From: an uncultured Eubacteriales bacterium
GTDB taxonomy: Bacteria; Bacillota; Clostridia; Christensenellales; Aristaeellaceae
Length of the DNA: 47,177 nt
Assembly: GCA_902798105.1 (NCBI GenBank)
Contig: CADBVG010000035.1
Location: forward strand, 1-47,177
Direction: 5' to 3'
Shown here: one piece after another, positions 1 to 8,268 of the stretch
How positions within the stretch are numbered: position 1 is the first letter of the stretch
Layout: each line of letters begins with the position of its first letter
Notes under the pieces: generated by a model
What the model was told of the DNA's origin: nothing
Databases searched by the model: none
The model's input: the letters and a program-made list of their open reading frames with translations, nothing else
Translations under genes and position numbers: made by a program

Positions 1-106
1 TCCCTTGACTTAGCCCCACTAAGCCTGCGGAAAATCGCCTTGAAATGCAGGCAAATCCACTCGAAATTGCATCTCCCTGCATTTAGAAACACACTCTAGA
101 CATAGT
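1..106. other. Window-edge non-coding stretch, possible repeat remnant
   Basis: No open frame with a start is visible. The first 35 bases (a CTTGACTT core followed by AAGCCTGCGG) resemble the centre of the short mobile repeats found later in the window (for example near 25140-25175), so this may be a decayed piece of one. It lies just 3' of the minus-strand rsmG stop. Confidence 0.3.
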
Positions 107-817
107 TCACAGCGGCCTTTTTTCCGCCGCCCCCGCGCGTCTTGGGTACTTCTCCGGGGTGGGGGCGGTCTTTTTGATCCAGGCGGCGCGGTGGTCCCAG
201 TCCCGGCCGGGGATGGCCAACGGCTGCACGCCCTCGATTTCCCCGCCCAGCAGGGAAAGAGCGTTGTCAGCCCCTTTCAGCTCCTCGTCCAGTCCGGGGC
301 CCTTCAGCGCCAGCATGTGCCCGCCCACCTTCACCAGGGGCAGCAGGTATTCGCACAGCACGTTCATCGGGGCGACGGCCCGGGCTACGGCCAGGTCGAA
401 GCTCTCTCGCAGCGTGGATTGTCGGGCGGCGTCCTCGGCCCGCAGGTGCAGCGCCTCGGCGTTCAGGCCCAGGCACTCGATGACCGACCGCAGGAAGTCC
501 ACCCGCTTTGAAAGCGCGTCAATCAGCGTGAAGCGGGTGCCCGGCAGCATGATGGCCAGCGGTATACCGGGAAAGCCTGCGCCGGAGCCCACGTCCACGG
601 CGGTGGCCGCCGCCGGGAAGCCCCCGGCCAGCGGCGCGACGCAGTCCAGGTAGTTGCGGTCCACGGCCTCGGCGGGGTCGTCCGGCACCCGGGTCAGGTT
701 CATCCGTGCGTTGGCCGCGACCAGCATTTCGTGGTAGATATCGAATTGTTCGGCCTGCTCCCCGCTCACGGGAATCCCCATGGCGGCGGCGCGATGCATA
801 AGCAGTGTTGTAAACAT
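107..817 (-). CDS. rsmG: 16S rRNA (guanine-527-N7)-methyltransferase RsmG
   Basis: RsmG uses S-adenosylmethionine to methylate N7 of G527 in 16S rRNA. The 236-residue protein has the usual length (about 210-240). It shows the Rossmann SAM loop VDVGSGAGFPGIPLAI near residues 74-89, the preceding NLT segment (about residue 40) and the ARAVAP motif near residue 144, all typical of the family. The start at 817 is the most upstream ATG; no strong ribosome binding site decides between it and two later ATGs. In many Firmicutes rsmG follows mnmG, but here the upstream gene is a pyrophosphatase, so the usual synteny is absent. Confidence in the function is high. Confidence 0.93.
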   Translation of the reverse strand: MFTTLLMHRAAAMGIPVSGEQAEQFDIYHEMLVAANARMNLTRVPDDPAEAVDRNYLDCVAPLAGGFPAAATAVDVGSGAGFPGIPLAIMLPGTRFTLIDALSKRVDFLRSVIECLGLNAEALHLRAEDAARQSTLRESFDLAVARAVAPMNVLCEYLLPLVKVGGHMLALKGPGLDEELKGADNALSLLGGEIEGVQPLAIPGRDWDHRAAWIKKTAPTPEKYPRRAGAAEKRPL

Positions 818-863
818 GGGTTACATTAAATCCTGTTTCCAGCGAACTTTCGGGGAGGTATCG

Positions 864-920
864 GAGGGGCAGAGCCCCTCTGATGTTCAATCGTTCCCGG
901 CGGGGGAGCTTGCTCCCCCG
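864..920. repeat. Two GC-rich hairpins between rsmG and the pyrophosphatase gene
   Basis: GAGGGGC/GCCCCTC (864-880) and CGGGGGAGC/GCTCCCCCG with a 2-base loop (901-920) are perfect stems. They lie just after the pyrophosphatase stop on the minus strand. There is no U-run, so a role as terminator or RNA-stabilising REP-like hairpin is inference. Confidence 0.5.
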
Positions 921-930
921 TCCGAAGGGT

Positions 931-2547
931 TTATCCCCAGAACACCGACAGCGACGGTATGACCTGCTTCTTGCGGGAGAGTATGCCCGGCAGGAAGGCA
1001 CGGTTGTCCTTCGGGCGCACGTTGAAGGCCTGGGCGATCACGTCCGGCGAGCCCAGGAACAGCAGCTCGCTGCCCTCCAGCAGCATGTCGGTGACCAGGA
1101 ACAGCATCATGTCGTACTTGCGCTCGTCCATGCGCTTCTGCATGGCCTCCAGGAACGCCTTCTGGCGCTTGAGCACCCGGGCGGAATCCAGCGTCACCAC
1201 CTGGCCCACGCCCAGCGTGTGGCCGGAGATCATGAACTCCTTGTAGTCCTGGAACAGTATGTCGTCGGGGCTCTTGTCGTCGCTGGTGGAGGCGGAGAAG
1301 ATCATCTGGCCCAGGTCGTCCAGCGATTCGTGGGCGATGGAGGCCATGCGCTCGGCCATGTGCCGGTCCCGGGGGGTGCAGGTGGGGGACTTGAACATCA
1401 GCGTGTCGGAGATGATGGCGCAGGTGATCAGCCCCGCCATGCGGGCCGTGGGCATCAGGCCCCGCTCCATGAACATGCCGGCGATGATGGTGGCGGTGCT
1501 GCCCACGGGCTCGTTGCGCATGTAGATGGGGTTGCCGGTCTGTACGTCGGCCAGGCGGTGGTGGTCAATGATCTCCAGGATCTCGGCCTGTTCCAGCCCG
1601 GGTACGGACTGGGATACCTCATTGTGGTCCACCAGTACCACCCGCTTGCGCCGGGGCTTGAGCAGGTGGATGCGGCTGAGCATCCCTACCACGCGGTTGT
1701 CGTCGTCCACCACGGGGAAGGCCCGGTGCTTGTTGTCCTGGGCCATCTGGCGCACGTCGTCCACATAGTCGGTCAGCCGCGCCGGGCAAAGCTCGGTGGT
1801 GCGGCACACCCGCCACACCGGCACCGACTGGAAGATCATTCGGGCGGCGCGATAGGGCTCCTGGGGGGTGGAGATGACCAGACTTGCGCAGGGCATCTCC
1901 CGGGCCTCCTCCGGCACGGCGGCCTGGCACACCACCACGCAGGGCACCTTCGCCTTCAGGGCGTCCAGGATCACGTCCGGCTGGTTGCCGCACACCAGTA
2001 CCGTGTCGGCAGAGAGGTTGATGGCCTCCTCGCCGTTGGCCGGCAGGGCGATGGTCACCCGGCCGGACACGCTGTTGGTGGGGGCCTCGGCGTCCAGCAC
2101 GATGCTTCCTTCCAGGGCGCTGACCAGGTTGAACACGGGGATATCCTCAATGACCGGGTGCAACACCGATTTCATGTCCTGGGCGGCAATGGTGTTGGTG
2201 GACAGCATGCCGAACAATGTGCCGTCATCCTCCACCACGGGCAGGGCCACGGTGTTCTCGTCCCGGTGCAGCAGCTGCCAGGCCCGGTCTACCGTGGCGG
2301 CCTTGTTCAGGGCCGGGGGCTTGTCGTAATTCAGGTCGCTGACTTGGGTGCGCAGGTCGTGGATCAGGGCCGGGGGCTCAAAGCCGAAGCGGTCCAGCAC
2401 CAGCTGGGTTTCGTCGCTGATGCGCCCCAGCCGCGCGGCCACATAGTCCGGGTCGCCCAGGGCCGTGCGCAGCTGGGCGTAGGCCATGGCCGAGACGATG
2501 GAGTCGGTGTCGGGGTTGCGGTGGCCTGTGACATAGATGGGTTCCAT
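931..2547 (-). CDS. Mn-dependent inorganic pyrophosphatase with CBS and DRTGG regulatory domains
   Basis: Family II pyrophosphatase that hydrolyses pyrophosphate in the cytoplasm with Mn2+. The N-terminal DHH domain carries GHRNPDTDS (residues 8-16). It is interrupted by a CBS motif (about 71-130), a DRTGG-like domain (about 130-240) and a second CBS motif (about 250-297). The metal site then resumes with DHN (307-309) and DHH (328-330), followed by a DHHA2 domain to residue 538. In the family the CBS insert binds adenine nucleotides, with AMP inhibiting and diadenosine polyphosphates activating; that is family knowledge, not visible here. The length of 538 matches the CBS-containing class, compared with about 310 for the plain enzyme. 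A GGAGG lies close upstream of the ATG at 2547, and a TATAAT on the minus strand lies near 2575-2580. Confidence 0.93.
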   Translation of the reverse strand: MEPIYVTGHRNPDTDSIVSAMAYAQLRTALGDPDYVAARLGRISDETQLVLDRFGFEPPALIHDLRTQVSDLNYDKPPALNKAATVDRAWQLLHRDENTVALPVVEDDGTLFGMLSTNTIAAQDMKSVLHPVIEDIPVFNLVSALEGSIVLDAEAPTNSVSGRVTIALPANGEEAINLSADTVLVCGNQPDVILDALKAKVPCVVVCQAAVPEEAREMPCASLVISTPQEPYRAARMIFQSVPVWRVCRTTELCPARLTDYVDDVRQMAQDNKHRAFPVVDDDNRVVGMLSRIHLLKPRRKRVVLVDHNEVSQSVPGLEQAEILEIIDHHRLADVQTGNPIYMRNEPVGSTATIIAGMFMERGLMPTARMAGLITCAIISDTLMFKSPTCTPRDRHMAERMASIAHESLDDLGQMIFSASTSDDKSPDDILFQDYKEFMISGHTLGVGQVVTLDSARVLKRQKAFLEAMQKRMDERKYDMMLFLVTDMLLEGSELLFLGSPDVIAQAFNVRPKDNRAFLPGILSRKKQVIPSLSVFWG

Positions 2548-3031
2548 GGCGTTACCTCCTGTGTCTTATGACCCTATTATAACATAAATATCGGCTTCGG
2601 AGAAGGGGGAAGAGCCTAATCCCCGGAATATTCTCCGGCGGCGGGACGTCGGGATATTTCGCCAAAATACGACAGCGATGTGCGGGAAATATAACGGCAG
2701 GGTGATTTGTTTCGATATACAGATTAACAGACCGATGTCTTTTAACCGGAAACGGACAGGCCGCTGGGTCGGAGTACACGATATGTATCGACCCGTCGGC
2801 GTGGAACCGGGAAAACGGGCGACTGCCGATTGTTAAGAAGACCGGAGTCGTTTGTTAATTGCTGGCCGAGACAGCGCGTATAGGGATTATGACAGCAATG
2901 TGACGCCTTGAAATCGGGTGATTCGACGTCGCCCACGGGTATACAGCGGCGAAAAGCAAACCCCGGCATATCAATAATACAGACCGAAGTCTGTATCGCA
3001 AAACGGTGGATTTAATTGTCAGGCTATCGGA

Positions 3032-3057
3032 AAAAGGCGTATTTTCGCCCTTTTTCG
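3032..3057. terminator. Bidirectional terminator-like hairpin
   Basis: A short stem pairs AAAAAGGCG with CGCCCTTTTT around an ATTTT loop. It has an A-run on one side and a T-run on the other, so it could stop transcription in either direction. No annotated gene ends directly at it on the plus strand, which hints at an unannotated transcript in the preceding gap. Confidence 0.5.
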
Positions 3058-3104
3058 GGGAGCTGATTTTCCGGGCTTCCATCGCCTGCATTGGACTGCG
3101 TTAT

Positions 3105-3225
3105 GTATGGCGGCAGGTAGCCGCCGCCACAGGGGTGCGGCGGTTTGCGCGGCGGCAGGTTGCCGCCGTTATGTGGGCGCGGCATTTGTGTGTAGCGGCG
3201 GCCCCTGGGCCGCCACAGTACATTT
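3105..3225. repeat. Cluster of REP-like GC-rich palindromes
   Basis: Three adjacent imperfect palindromes built from GGCGGC.GCCGCC, ending in a GTAGCGGCGGCCCC-TGGGCCGCCACA unit. Related units lie at 3815-3970, 4815-4855, 36565-36630 and 44800-44829, always between genes. Confidence 0.65.
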
Positions 3226-3236
3226 GTGCCAACGCC

Positions 3237-3770
3237 CTATCCCTTGAACAGCTTCGGCCGCAGCTTATTCACATACAGCACGGCCATGATGTTCAGCAGT
3301 CGGTCGTACAGCAGCAGCGTGACGTTGGCCAGCAGTATGAACACCACCAGCATGGCCCGGCCCATCTCCCGGTATTCGGCGATGACCTGGTCCATGCGGA
3401 ACACGAAGAAGATCATCACCGCCATTGCCCCGGCGCAGGCGTTCCACAGCAAAAGCTTCACTGGTATGCCCTTCCACCCCGGCAGTTTCGCGTCCAATGT
3501 CCACTTCATCGGGGGGTACCAGCCCAGGAAGGCGAACAGCAGCGCCGCCTCCTTGTCCGCGCACAGGATCAGGCTCAGGGCGCTGATCGCCAGCCAGGCC
3601 CCCAGGGCCATGCGCCGTCCGCCCTCCATCAGCACGGGAATCAATACGATGCCCGCCAGCGCGGGGCTGACGAAGGTGGCCGCGGGGATCACGCCGCCCA
3701 GCAGCAGTATCGCTGTGGCCAACGCCACCATCATGCCGCTGACGGCGATGCGGCGGGTCTGTTTGTTCAT
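3237..3770 (-). CDS. Integral membrane protein, possibly ECF-transporter S-component-like
   Basis: From the ATG at 3770 (MNKQTRRIAVSG) the protein has 177 residues and about five hydrophobic segments. The basic N-terminus followed at once by a helix of small residues, and the phrase FLGWYPPMKW after the middle helices, resemble small vitamin or metal transporter S components and related uncharacterised Firmicutes membrane proteins. No substrate can be named. An upstream in-frame start eight codons earlier is possible but less typical. REP-like palindromes flank it on both sides. The family assignment is inference. Confidence 0.6.
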   Translation of the reverse strand: MNKQTRRIAVSGMMVALATAILLLGGVIPAATFVSPALAGIVLIPVLMEGGRRMALGAWLAISALSLILCADKEAALLFAFLGWYPPMKWTLDAKLPGWKGIPVKLLLWNACAGAMAVMIFFVFRMDQVIAEYREMGRAMLVVFILLANVTLLLYDRLLNIMAVLYVNKLRPKLFKG

Positions 3771-3814
3771 GCCGTTCACCCCTTGTTGTACCAATTCCTC
3801 GCATGTGTACCGGT

Positions 3815-3968
3815 CGCAATGGCGGCGCGGGCGCCGGCGCTACAATCGGTTAGCGCCGGTTGCATGTAGCGGCAAGCGATATCGCGCGCGCTTTCCGCGC
3901 ACGGAATGGTGCCGACGCTGCATGGACTTGCGACAGTTATATGTAGCTGCGGCCCTGGGCCGCCATGG
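3815..3968. repeat. REP-like palindromes between the membrane protein and SDR genes
   Basis: Imperfect GC-rich palindromes (ATGGCGGCGCGGGCGCCGGCG and GTAGCTGCGGCCCTGGGCCGCC) related to the cluster at 3105-3225. No gene is visible in the gap. The last unit abuts the SDR stop codon. Confidence 0.6.
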
Positions 3969-4760
3969 TCATTTTCCATAGAGCTGGTACAACAGCCAGC
4001 GCACCGCCCGGCAGGGCAACAGGTGGTCCAGCAGTACCAGGCACTTATAGGTCAGGCCGATGGTGTAGTAGGGCTTGACCCGGCCCGGCTTCAGCGCCAC
4101 CTTCGCGATGGCCTTCGCGGCGGCTTCGGGGGCCATGCCGTTTTGCTCGTCCTTCTCCATCTTCGCCACCGAGGCGCTGATGCGCCCGCCGTAAACGTCG
4201 TCCCCCGCGACGCTCTTTTTCCGGGCGGCGGTGAAGCCGGTGCGGATGTCCCCGGGCATCACGCTGGTCACCTGTATGCCGTAGGGGGCCACCTCGTTGT
4301 ACAGTGCCATGGTCAGCGAGCGCACCGCGGCCTTGGAGATGGAATACCAGGCCTGGAAGGGGATGGCGAACACCCCCGCCACGCTGCTGATGTTTACGAT
4401 GCGACCGGACCCGGCCCGGCGCATGTGGGGCAGCACGGCGCGGATGGCGTTGTCCATGCCGAACAGGTTGACCTCCATCAGCCGGTGGGCGTCGGCAGGG
4501 TCGGTGAATTCCATCGCGCCGGAGATGCCGAAGCCTGCGTTATTGATAAGTATGTCGATGTGCCCTTCCCGCGCATATACCTCGTCCACGGCGGCCTTTA
4601 CCGCCGTGCCGTCGGTCACATCTACGGATCGGTGCCAGGGGTCCTCCGGCGCGGGGCGGCGGCTGAATTCATATACCGTGCAGCCCTGCCCTCGCAGCAA
4701 TTCGACCGTGGCCCGGCCGATACCGCTGGTGCCGCCGGTGAGTATGACGACCTTGTTCAT
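3969..4760 (-). CDS. Short-chain dehydrogenase/reductase (classical SDR)
   Basis: A classical NAD(P)-dependent oxidoreductase of 263 residues from the ATG at 4760 (MNKVVILTGG). Visible motifs are the TGGTSGIG cofactor loop near residue 9, NNAG near residue 81, a serine in ISSVAG near residue 133, and the catalytic YSISK near residue 147. R-R-P after the second strand (FSRRP) favours NADP(H). A C-terminal tail with LLYQLYGK suggests membrane association, as in many bacterial SDRs of lipid or steroid type. The substrate cannot be assigned. It stands alone between REP-like repeats. Confidence 0.85.
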   Translation of the reverse strand: MNKVVILTGGTSGIGRATVELLRGQGCTVYEFSRRPAPEDPWHRSVDVTDGTAVKAAVDEVYAREGHIDILINNAGFGISGAMEFTDPADAHRLMEVNLFGMDNAIRAVLPHMRRAGSGRIVNISSVAGVFAIPFQAWYSISKAAVRSLTMALYNEVAPYGIQVTSVMPGDIRTGFTAARKKSVAGDDVYGGRISASVAKMEKDEQNGMAPEAAAKAIAKVALKPGRVKPYYTIGLTYKCLVLLDHLLPCRAVRWLLYQLYGK

Positions 4761-4814
4761 TCGCATTGCCTCCAAGGGTTGTTGATGCGCATTGGCAACG
4801 GCACCGCCGCAACG

Positions 4815-4855
4815 GCGCGCTTCGTCGGTGGCGGCGCGGGCGCCGCGGCTACAAC
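4815..4855. repeat. REP-like palindrome upstream of the SDR gene
   Basis: A GTGGCGGCGCGGGCGCCGCGGC unit related to the other REP-like palindromes in the window, lying just upstream of the SDR start. Confidence 0.5.
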
Positions 4856-4977
4856 TCGCGCGTTACGGGCGGGGCATTGCTTTCAATCCCTTTCATTATA
4901 CACGAAACCGGCGCGAAAGTGAACCGCCATTTGTCATTATTTAGTCAAGTTTTCTACGCACGGAGTGTGGAATGTGA

Positions 4978-5030
4978 TGTTATACTGTTAATTGAATAAG
5001 TATGCTCGGGGCAGAGTTCCTCGCCCCGTT
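4978..5030 (+). promoter_or_regulatory. Possible promoter and leader hairpin of the ZorAB-like operon
   Basis: TGTTATACT at about 4978-4986 fits an extended -10 box; no good -35 box is seen. A GGGGC/GCCCC stem follows at about 5008-5027 in the presumed leader. A second TATTAT lies at 5101-5106, closer to the gene. Confidence 0.4.
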
Positions 5031-5135
5031 GTCAGGATATGGAACCGCCGGGGCGCGCGCTGCGTCCAAGGGCGGACGAACTATGGCGCGGTTTGTTACC
5101 TATTATAGCGACCCGCCGTCCGACGGGAGGTGCCT

Positions 5136-6626
5136 ATGAACTTCTTTCAGTCATTCTTTCAAAACGCCCTCAGCGGCGTATCGAATCTGGTGGTCTACAT
5201 CGCCATCGTGGTGCTGTTCGTGGTGGGGCTGGTGCGCTGCATCGCGCCGGTGGTGCATACCCGGGGCACGCTGCGCCGGGCCATACGCAGCATCCGCTCG
5301 GACGGGGACAAGAAGTACGCCTGGCAACAGGACGATTTCCTGGGCAAGGGCACGCTGTATCCCCACTGGAGCGAGTACCTGAATAACCTGTTCTTCGCCG
5401 ACGGCGTGTACCACAACGCCAGCAACGTGGAGGACTACATCAACGAGGAGACCGTGATGTACGGCCCCGGCCGGGCGTCCTTTGCCGAATCCCTGCCCGG
5501 GCTGATGACCTCGCTGGGCTTTCTGGGTACGCTGATCGGCCTGGCTCAGGGCCTGTCCGGCTTCAACATGAGCGATTCCGCCGCGGTGCAGCAGTCCATC
5601 GTCACGCTGATCCCCGGCATGCGCTATGCCTTCACCACGTCCATATTCGGCGTGGTGGGCAGCGTGCTGTTTACGCTGATCACCCGGGCGGTGTACGGCT
5701 CCAGCGAGCACACGCTGAAGGCATTCTACGGGGCCATGAGCCGCCACGCCGGCGTGCTGAGCGTGGACCCGATGACCCAGATCGCCATCTACCAGCAGGA
5801 GCAGACCGCCCTGATCCAGACCATGGCCAAGGACCTGAACGGCGCGTTCACCGAGAACATGGCCGCCGCGGTCCACGACGCCATAGACCCGCTGAACCAG
5901 TCCTTCAAGAACTTCGTCAACGTCTCCACCAAGGAGCAGATGCGCTTCATGGACGCAGTGATGCAGCGCTTCGCCGACCGGCTGGACGAGACCATGCGGG
6001 GCCGTTTGCAGCGCTTCGGTGAGGTGCTGGACGAGACCAGCCGCCAGCAGCAGGAGAGCTGCGTGGTGGTGCGGGCGTCCCTGGCCGGGGCGAAGGACGC
6101 CCTGGAGGATTTGCAGAAGATGCAGGCGCTGTCCCGGGAGACCCTCGCCGGCATGTCCGAGTATGTCCGCCGCCTCAATGAGGCCAGCACCCAGACCAAC
6201 GACACCCTTACCCGGATGTCCGACGCCGTGGAGCAGATGGAGCTGGTCTCCCGCCAGCAGAGCAACTACCTGAAGACGGTCAGCTCCATGCAGGCCGACC
6301 TGAATCGCATCGTGGACGCCATGCAGAAGGCCACCGGCGACCTGCGCTCCTCCGCGGCGAGCATCGAAAAGGTGCACATCCAGGCCAACCGGCAGCTACA
6401 GGACGAGTTTAACAGCACCATGGACGCCTACCGCGACTACGTCAACCAGTTTACCCAACGGGTGGACTACCTGGCCGGGAACATCTCCTCCGCGCTGCAG
6501 GGGCTGCCCGACGCCGTCGCCGATACCAACAATCGCTTCCTGGATCAGGTGGACCGCCTGACCGACGCCATGGTCCAGGCCCAGCAGGCGCTGGAGGATA
6601 CGGCGGACCGGCTGTACCGGCAGTGA
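5136..6626 (+). CDS. ZorA/MotA/ExbB-type proton-channel stator protein with long coiled-coil tail
   Basis: A membrane ion-channel subunit of the MotA/TolQ/ExbB superfamily. Residues about 16-38 form helix 1. LPGLMTSLGFLGTLIGLAQG (120-139) and the segment 162-187 are the two conserved channel helices. Residues 190-496 are a helical, Gln/Asp-rich coiled coil with no further membrane span. Three helices plus a long cytoplasmic tail match ZorA of Zorya anti-phage systems better than flagellar MotA, which has four. The start is the ATG at 5136, with GGGAGG at 5125-5130. It is followed 34 bases later by its OmpA/MotB-like partner. There is no ZorC, ZorD or ZorE homologue nearby, so an anti-phage role is inference. 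Confidence 0.85.
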   Translation: MNFFQSFFQNALSGVSNLVVYIAIVVLFVVGLVRCIAPVVHTRGTLRRAIRSIRSDGDKKYAWQQDDFLGKGTLYPHWSEYLNNLFFADGVYHNASNVEDYINEETVMYGPGRASFAESLPGLMTSLGFLGTLIGLAQGLSGFNMSDSAAVQQSIVTLIPGMRYAFTTSIFGVVGSVLFTLITRAVYGSSEHTLKAFYGAMSRHAGVLSVDPMTQIAIYQQEQTALIQTMAKDLNGAFTENMAAAVHDAIDPLNQSFKNFVNVSTKEQMRFMDAVMQRFADRLDETMRGRLQRFGEVLDETSRQQQESCVVVRASLAGAKDALEDLQKMQALSRETLAGMSEYVRRLNEASTQTNDTLTRMSDAVEQMELVSRQQSNYLKTVSSMQADLNRIVDAMQKATGDLRSSAASIEKVHIQANRQLQDEFNSTMDAYRDYVNQFTQRVDYLAGNISSALQGLPDAVADTNNRFLDQVDRLTDAMVQAQQALEDTADRLYRQ

Positions 6627-6660
6627 GGAATGAGATATTAAAAAGAAAGGGGGGTTCTCC

Positions 6661-7683
6661 ATGCGCAGCGCTCGCGCCCATACCCATCGCAGGGCGGGCA
6701 ACAACGGCGTGCAATGGCTCAGCTTTTCAGACCTGATGAGCGCCCTTTTGCTGATATTCATACTGATCATGTTCTACATCATGTACCAGTATTTCGATAT
6801 GTATGAGATCAACATGGCGGAGATCGCCCGCCAGCAGTACGACCTTGACCAGGCCAACGCCAGTTTGGAGGAGCAGAAGACGAAGCTGAGCGAATCGGAG
6901 ACCCAGCTGATCGCCCAGCAGATCCGCCTGGAAGCGGCCCAGCGGGGCCTGGAGGACGCCCAGAGCGTGCTGGCCAGCCAGCAGGAGGAGCTGAGCAAGG
7001 CCCAGTCGCTGGTGCAGGAAAAGGAAAACGAGATCGCTGCCCAGAAGGAGCAGCTGGACGCGCTGAGCATACAGCTGGGCAACCAGCAGATCCAGATTGA
7101 CGAGCAGCAAAAGGCCCTGGAGGACCAGCAGGTGCAGATCGAGGCGCTGGTGGGCATGCGCACCCGCATCATTTCATCGCTGTCCAGCGCCCTGAAGGAG
7201 GCCAGCATATCGGCCCAGGTGGACCCCACCAATGGCTCCATCGCCCTGGAATCCGACGTGATGTTCGAGCTGGGCAGCTACGAACTGTCCGAGCGGGGCG
7301 AGCGGTTCATCGACCGCTTCCTGCCGGTGTACCTGGACGTGCTGTTCTCCGAGGAATACCGCAGCTATGTCTCCGAGATCCTCATCGAGGGCCATACCGA
7401 TTCCCTGGGCACCTACCTGGACAACCTGGCCCTGTCCCAGCAGCGTGCCCTGGCCGTGGCCGCCTATGTGCTGGATGACGGCTACCGCGGCATCAGTGCC
7501 GACCAGAAGCGTCGGCTGCGGGCGGTGGTGACCGCCAACGGGCGCTCCTTCAGCGACCCGGTGCTGGACGCCAACGGCTTCGAGGACATGGACGCCTCCC
7601 GCCGCGTGGTGTTCAAGTTCCGCCTGACCGACGAGCAGATGATCCAGCAGCTGAAGTCGATCCTGGAGGCCAATGAAACGTAA
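6661..7683 (+). CDS. ZorB/MotB-like OmpA-domain stator partner
   Basis: The predicted peptidoglycan-binding partner of the preceding channel protein. The basic N-terminus leads into WLSFSDLMSALLLIFILIMF, a single membrane helix carrying Asp24, the position of the ion-coupling Asp in MotB and ZorB. A Gln/Glu-rich coiled coil runs from about 55 to 165. An OmpA/MotB C-terminal domain (about 170-335) follows, with EGHTDSLG and NLALSQQRA, the usual peptidoglycan-recognition motifs. The roughly 110-residue coiled coil is longer than the short linker of typical MotB. The start is set by an AAAGGGGGG ribosome binding site ending 7 bases before the ATG. Together with the upstream gene it forms a predicted ion-driven motor. 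Confidence 0.87.
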   Translation: MRSARAHTHRRAGNNGVQWLSFSDLMSALLLIFILIMFYIMYQYFDMYEINMAEIARQQYDLDQANASLEEQKTKLSESETQLIAQQIRLEAAQRGLEDAQSVLASQQEELSKAQSLVQEKENEIAAQKEQLDALSIQLGNQQIQIDEQQKALEDQQVQIEALVGMRTRIISSLSSALKEASISAQVDPTNGSIALESDVMFELGSYELSERGERFIDRFLPVYLDVLFSEEYRSYVSEILIEGHTDSLGTYLDNLALSQQRALAVAAYVLDDGYRGISADQKRRLRAVVTANGRSFSDPVLDANGFEDMDASRRVVFKFRLTDEQMIQQLKSILEANET

Positions 7684-7704
7684 CTGGATAGGAGTAATGA
7701 AACC

Positions 7705-8268
7705 GTGCTGTACTTCCGAAGACTAATCTGGTTTATCGCCTCGCGGATGCTGCTGATCTGCGTGCTGCTGGGCATGCTGGTGTGCAGCTTCTTCATGGCC
7801 ATGAACGGCGCGAACATCTACGTGGTGCTCAACGAGGGCATGGAAAAGCGGGTGGACGTGATACTCACCCGCCAGCAGGCCGAGGAGCTGAACAAGTATT
7901 TCCACGCGGACTTCCTGATCGCCGACGAGGCGCTGGAGGGTGCGCTGAACGGCAACAGCGCCTATTCGGATTATATCATCACGGGCTTTGAATACGACCT
8001 TACCATCGAAAAGCTGTGGGCCTGGCCCTGGGACGAGTATGCCAACTGCACCGTGGTGGAGCGCGTGCCCACCATCACCGGCAGCGTCATATCCAGCCGC
8101 CGCAACGAGGTCTCCGAGCGCATCCCCCGCTGGCAGGGCGGCCGCTATGACATCACGCTGGTGAAGGTCGGTGGCCAGTGGAAGATCGTCGGTATGCAGC
8201 AAAAGACCGTGCTGGTCGAGCCCGAGGAGAACAACGAAGGGCTGGAGACCGAGGTACTGGTGCAGTAA
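7705..8268 (+). CDS. Third gene of the ZorAB-like operon: single-pass membrane protein with extracytoplasmic domain
   Basis: A protein of 187 residues with a membrane helix at about 12-34, then an extracytoplasmic domain of about 150 residues. The domain's end (RYDITLVKVGGQWKIVGM) looks like the closing strands of an NTF2/SnoaL-like fold; the fold is inference. I do not recognise the family. The start is GTG at 7705 with GGAG at 7691-7694; the nearby ATG at 7697 opens only a short frame. It begins 21 bases after the ZorB-like stop, so the three genes are probably one transcript. Its stop codon overlaps the first stem of the composite repeat at 8268. Confidence 0.75.
   Translation: MLYFRRLIWFIASRMLLICVLLGMLVCSFFMAMNGANIYVVLNEGMEKRVDVILTRQQAEELNKYFHADFLIADEALEGALNGNSAYSDYIITGFEYDLTIEKLWAWPWDEYANCTVVERVPTITGSVISSRRNEVSERIPRWQGGRYDITLVKVGGQWKIVGMQQKTVLVEPEENNEGLETEVLVQ

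Larger units (their letters stand above)
2548..3236. other. Hairpin-rich 0.69-kb gap without a recognisable gene
   Basis: No convincing coding frame. The stretch holds the minus-strand -10 box (TATAAT, about 2575) of the pyrophosphatase gene. It also holds several separate hairpins: GGGTCG/CGACCC with inner TACA/TGTA (about 2765-2794), CGACTgCCG/CGGAGTCG (about 2820-2850) and ATACAGAC/GTCTGTAT (about 2977-2997). A terminator-like AAAAAGGCG/CGCCCTTTTT stem lies at about 3032-3056, and a cluster of GC-rich REP-like palindromes at 3105-3225. It could be a structured RNA or a decayed gene; neither is shown. Confidence 0.35.

Noticed and set aside
883-2571. Long plus-strand frame of 562 codons opposite the pyrophosphatase gene
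   Set aside because: Its translation is a His/Gly/Val/Gln-rich shadow of the real minus-strand gene, with no known motifs.
5136-8268. Complete Zorya defence system
   Set aside because: Only ZorA/ZorB-like genes and an unknown third gene are present; no ZorC, ZorD or ZorE homologue was seen on either side.
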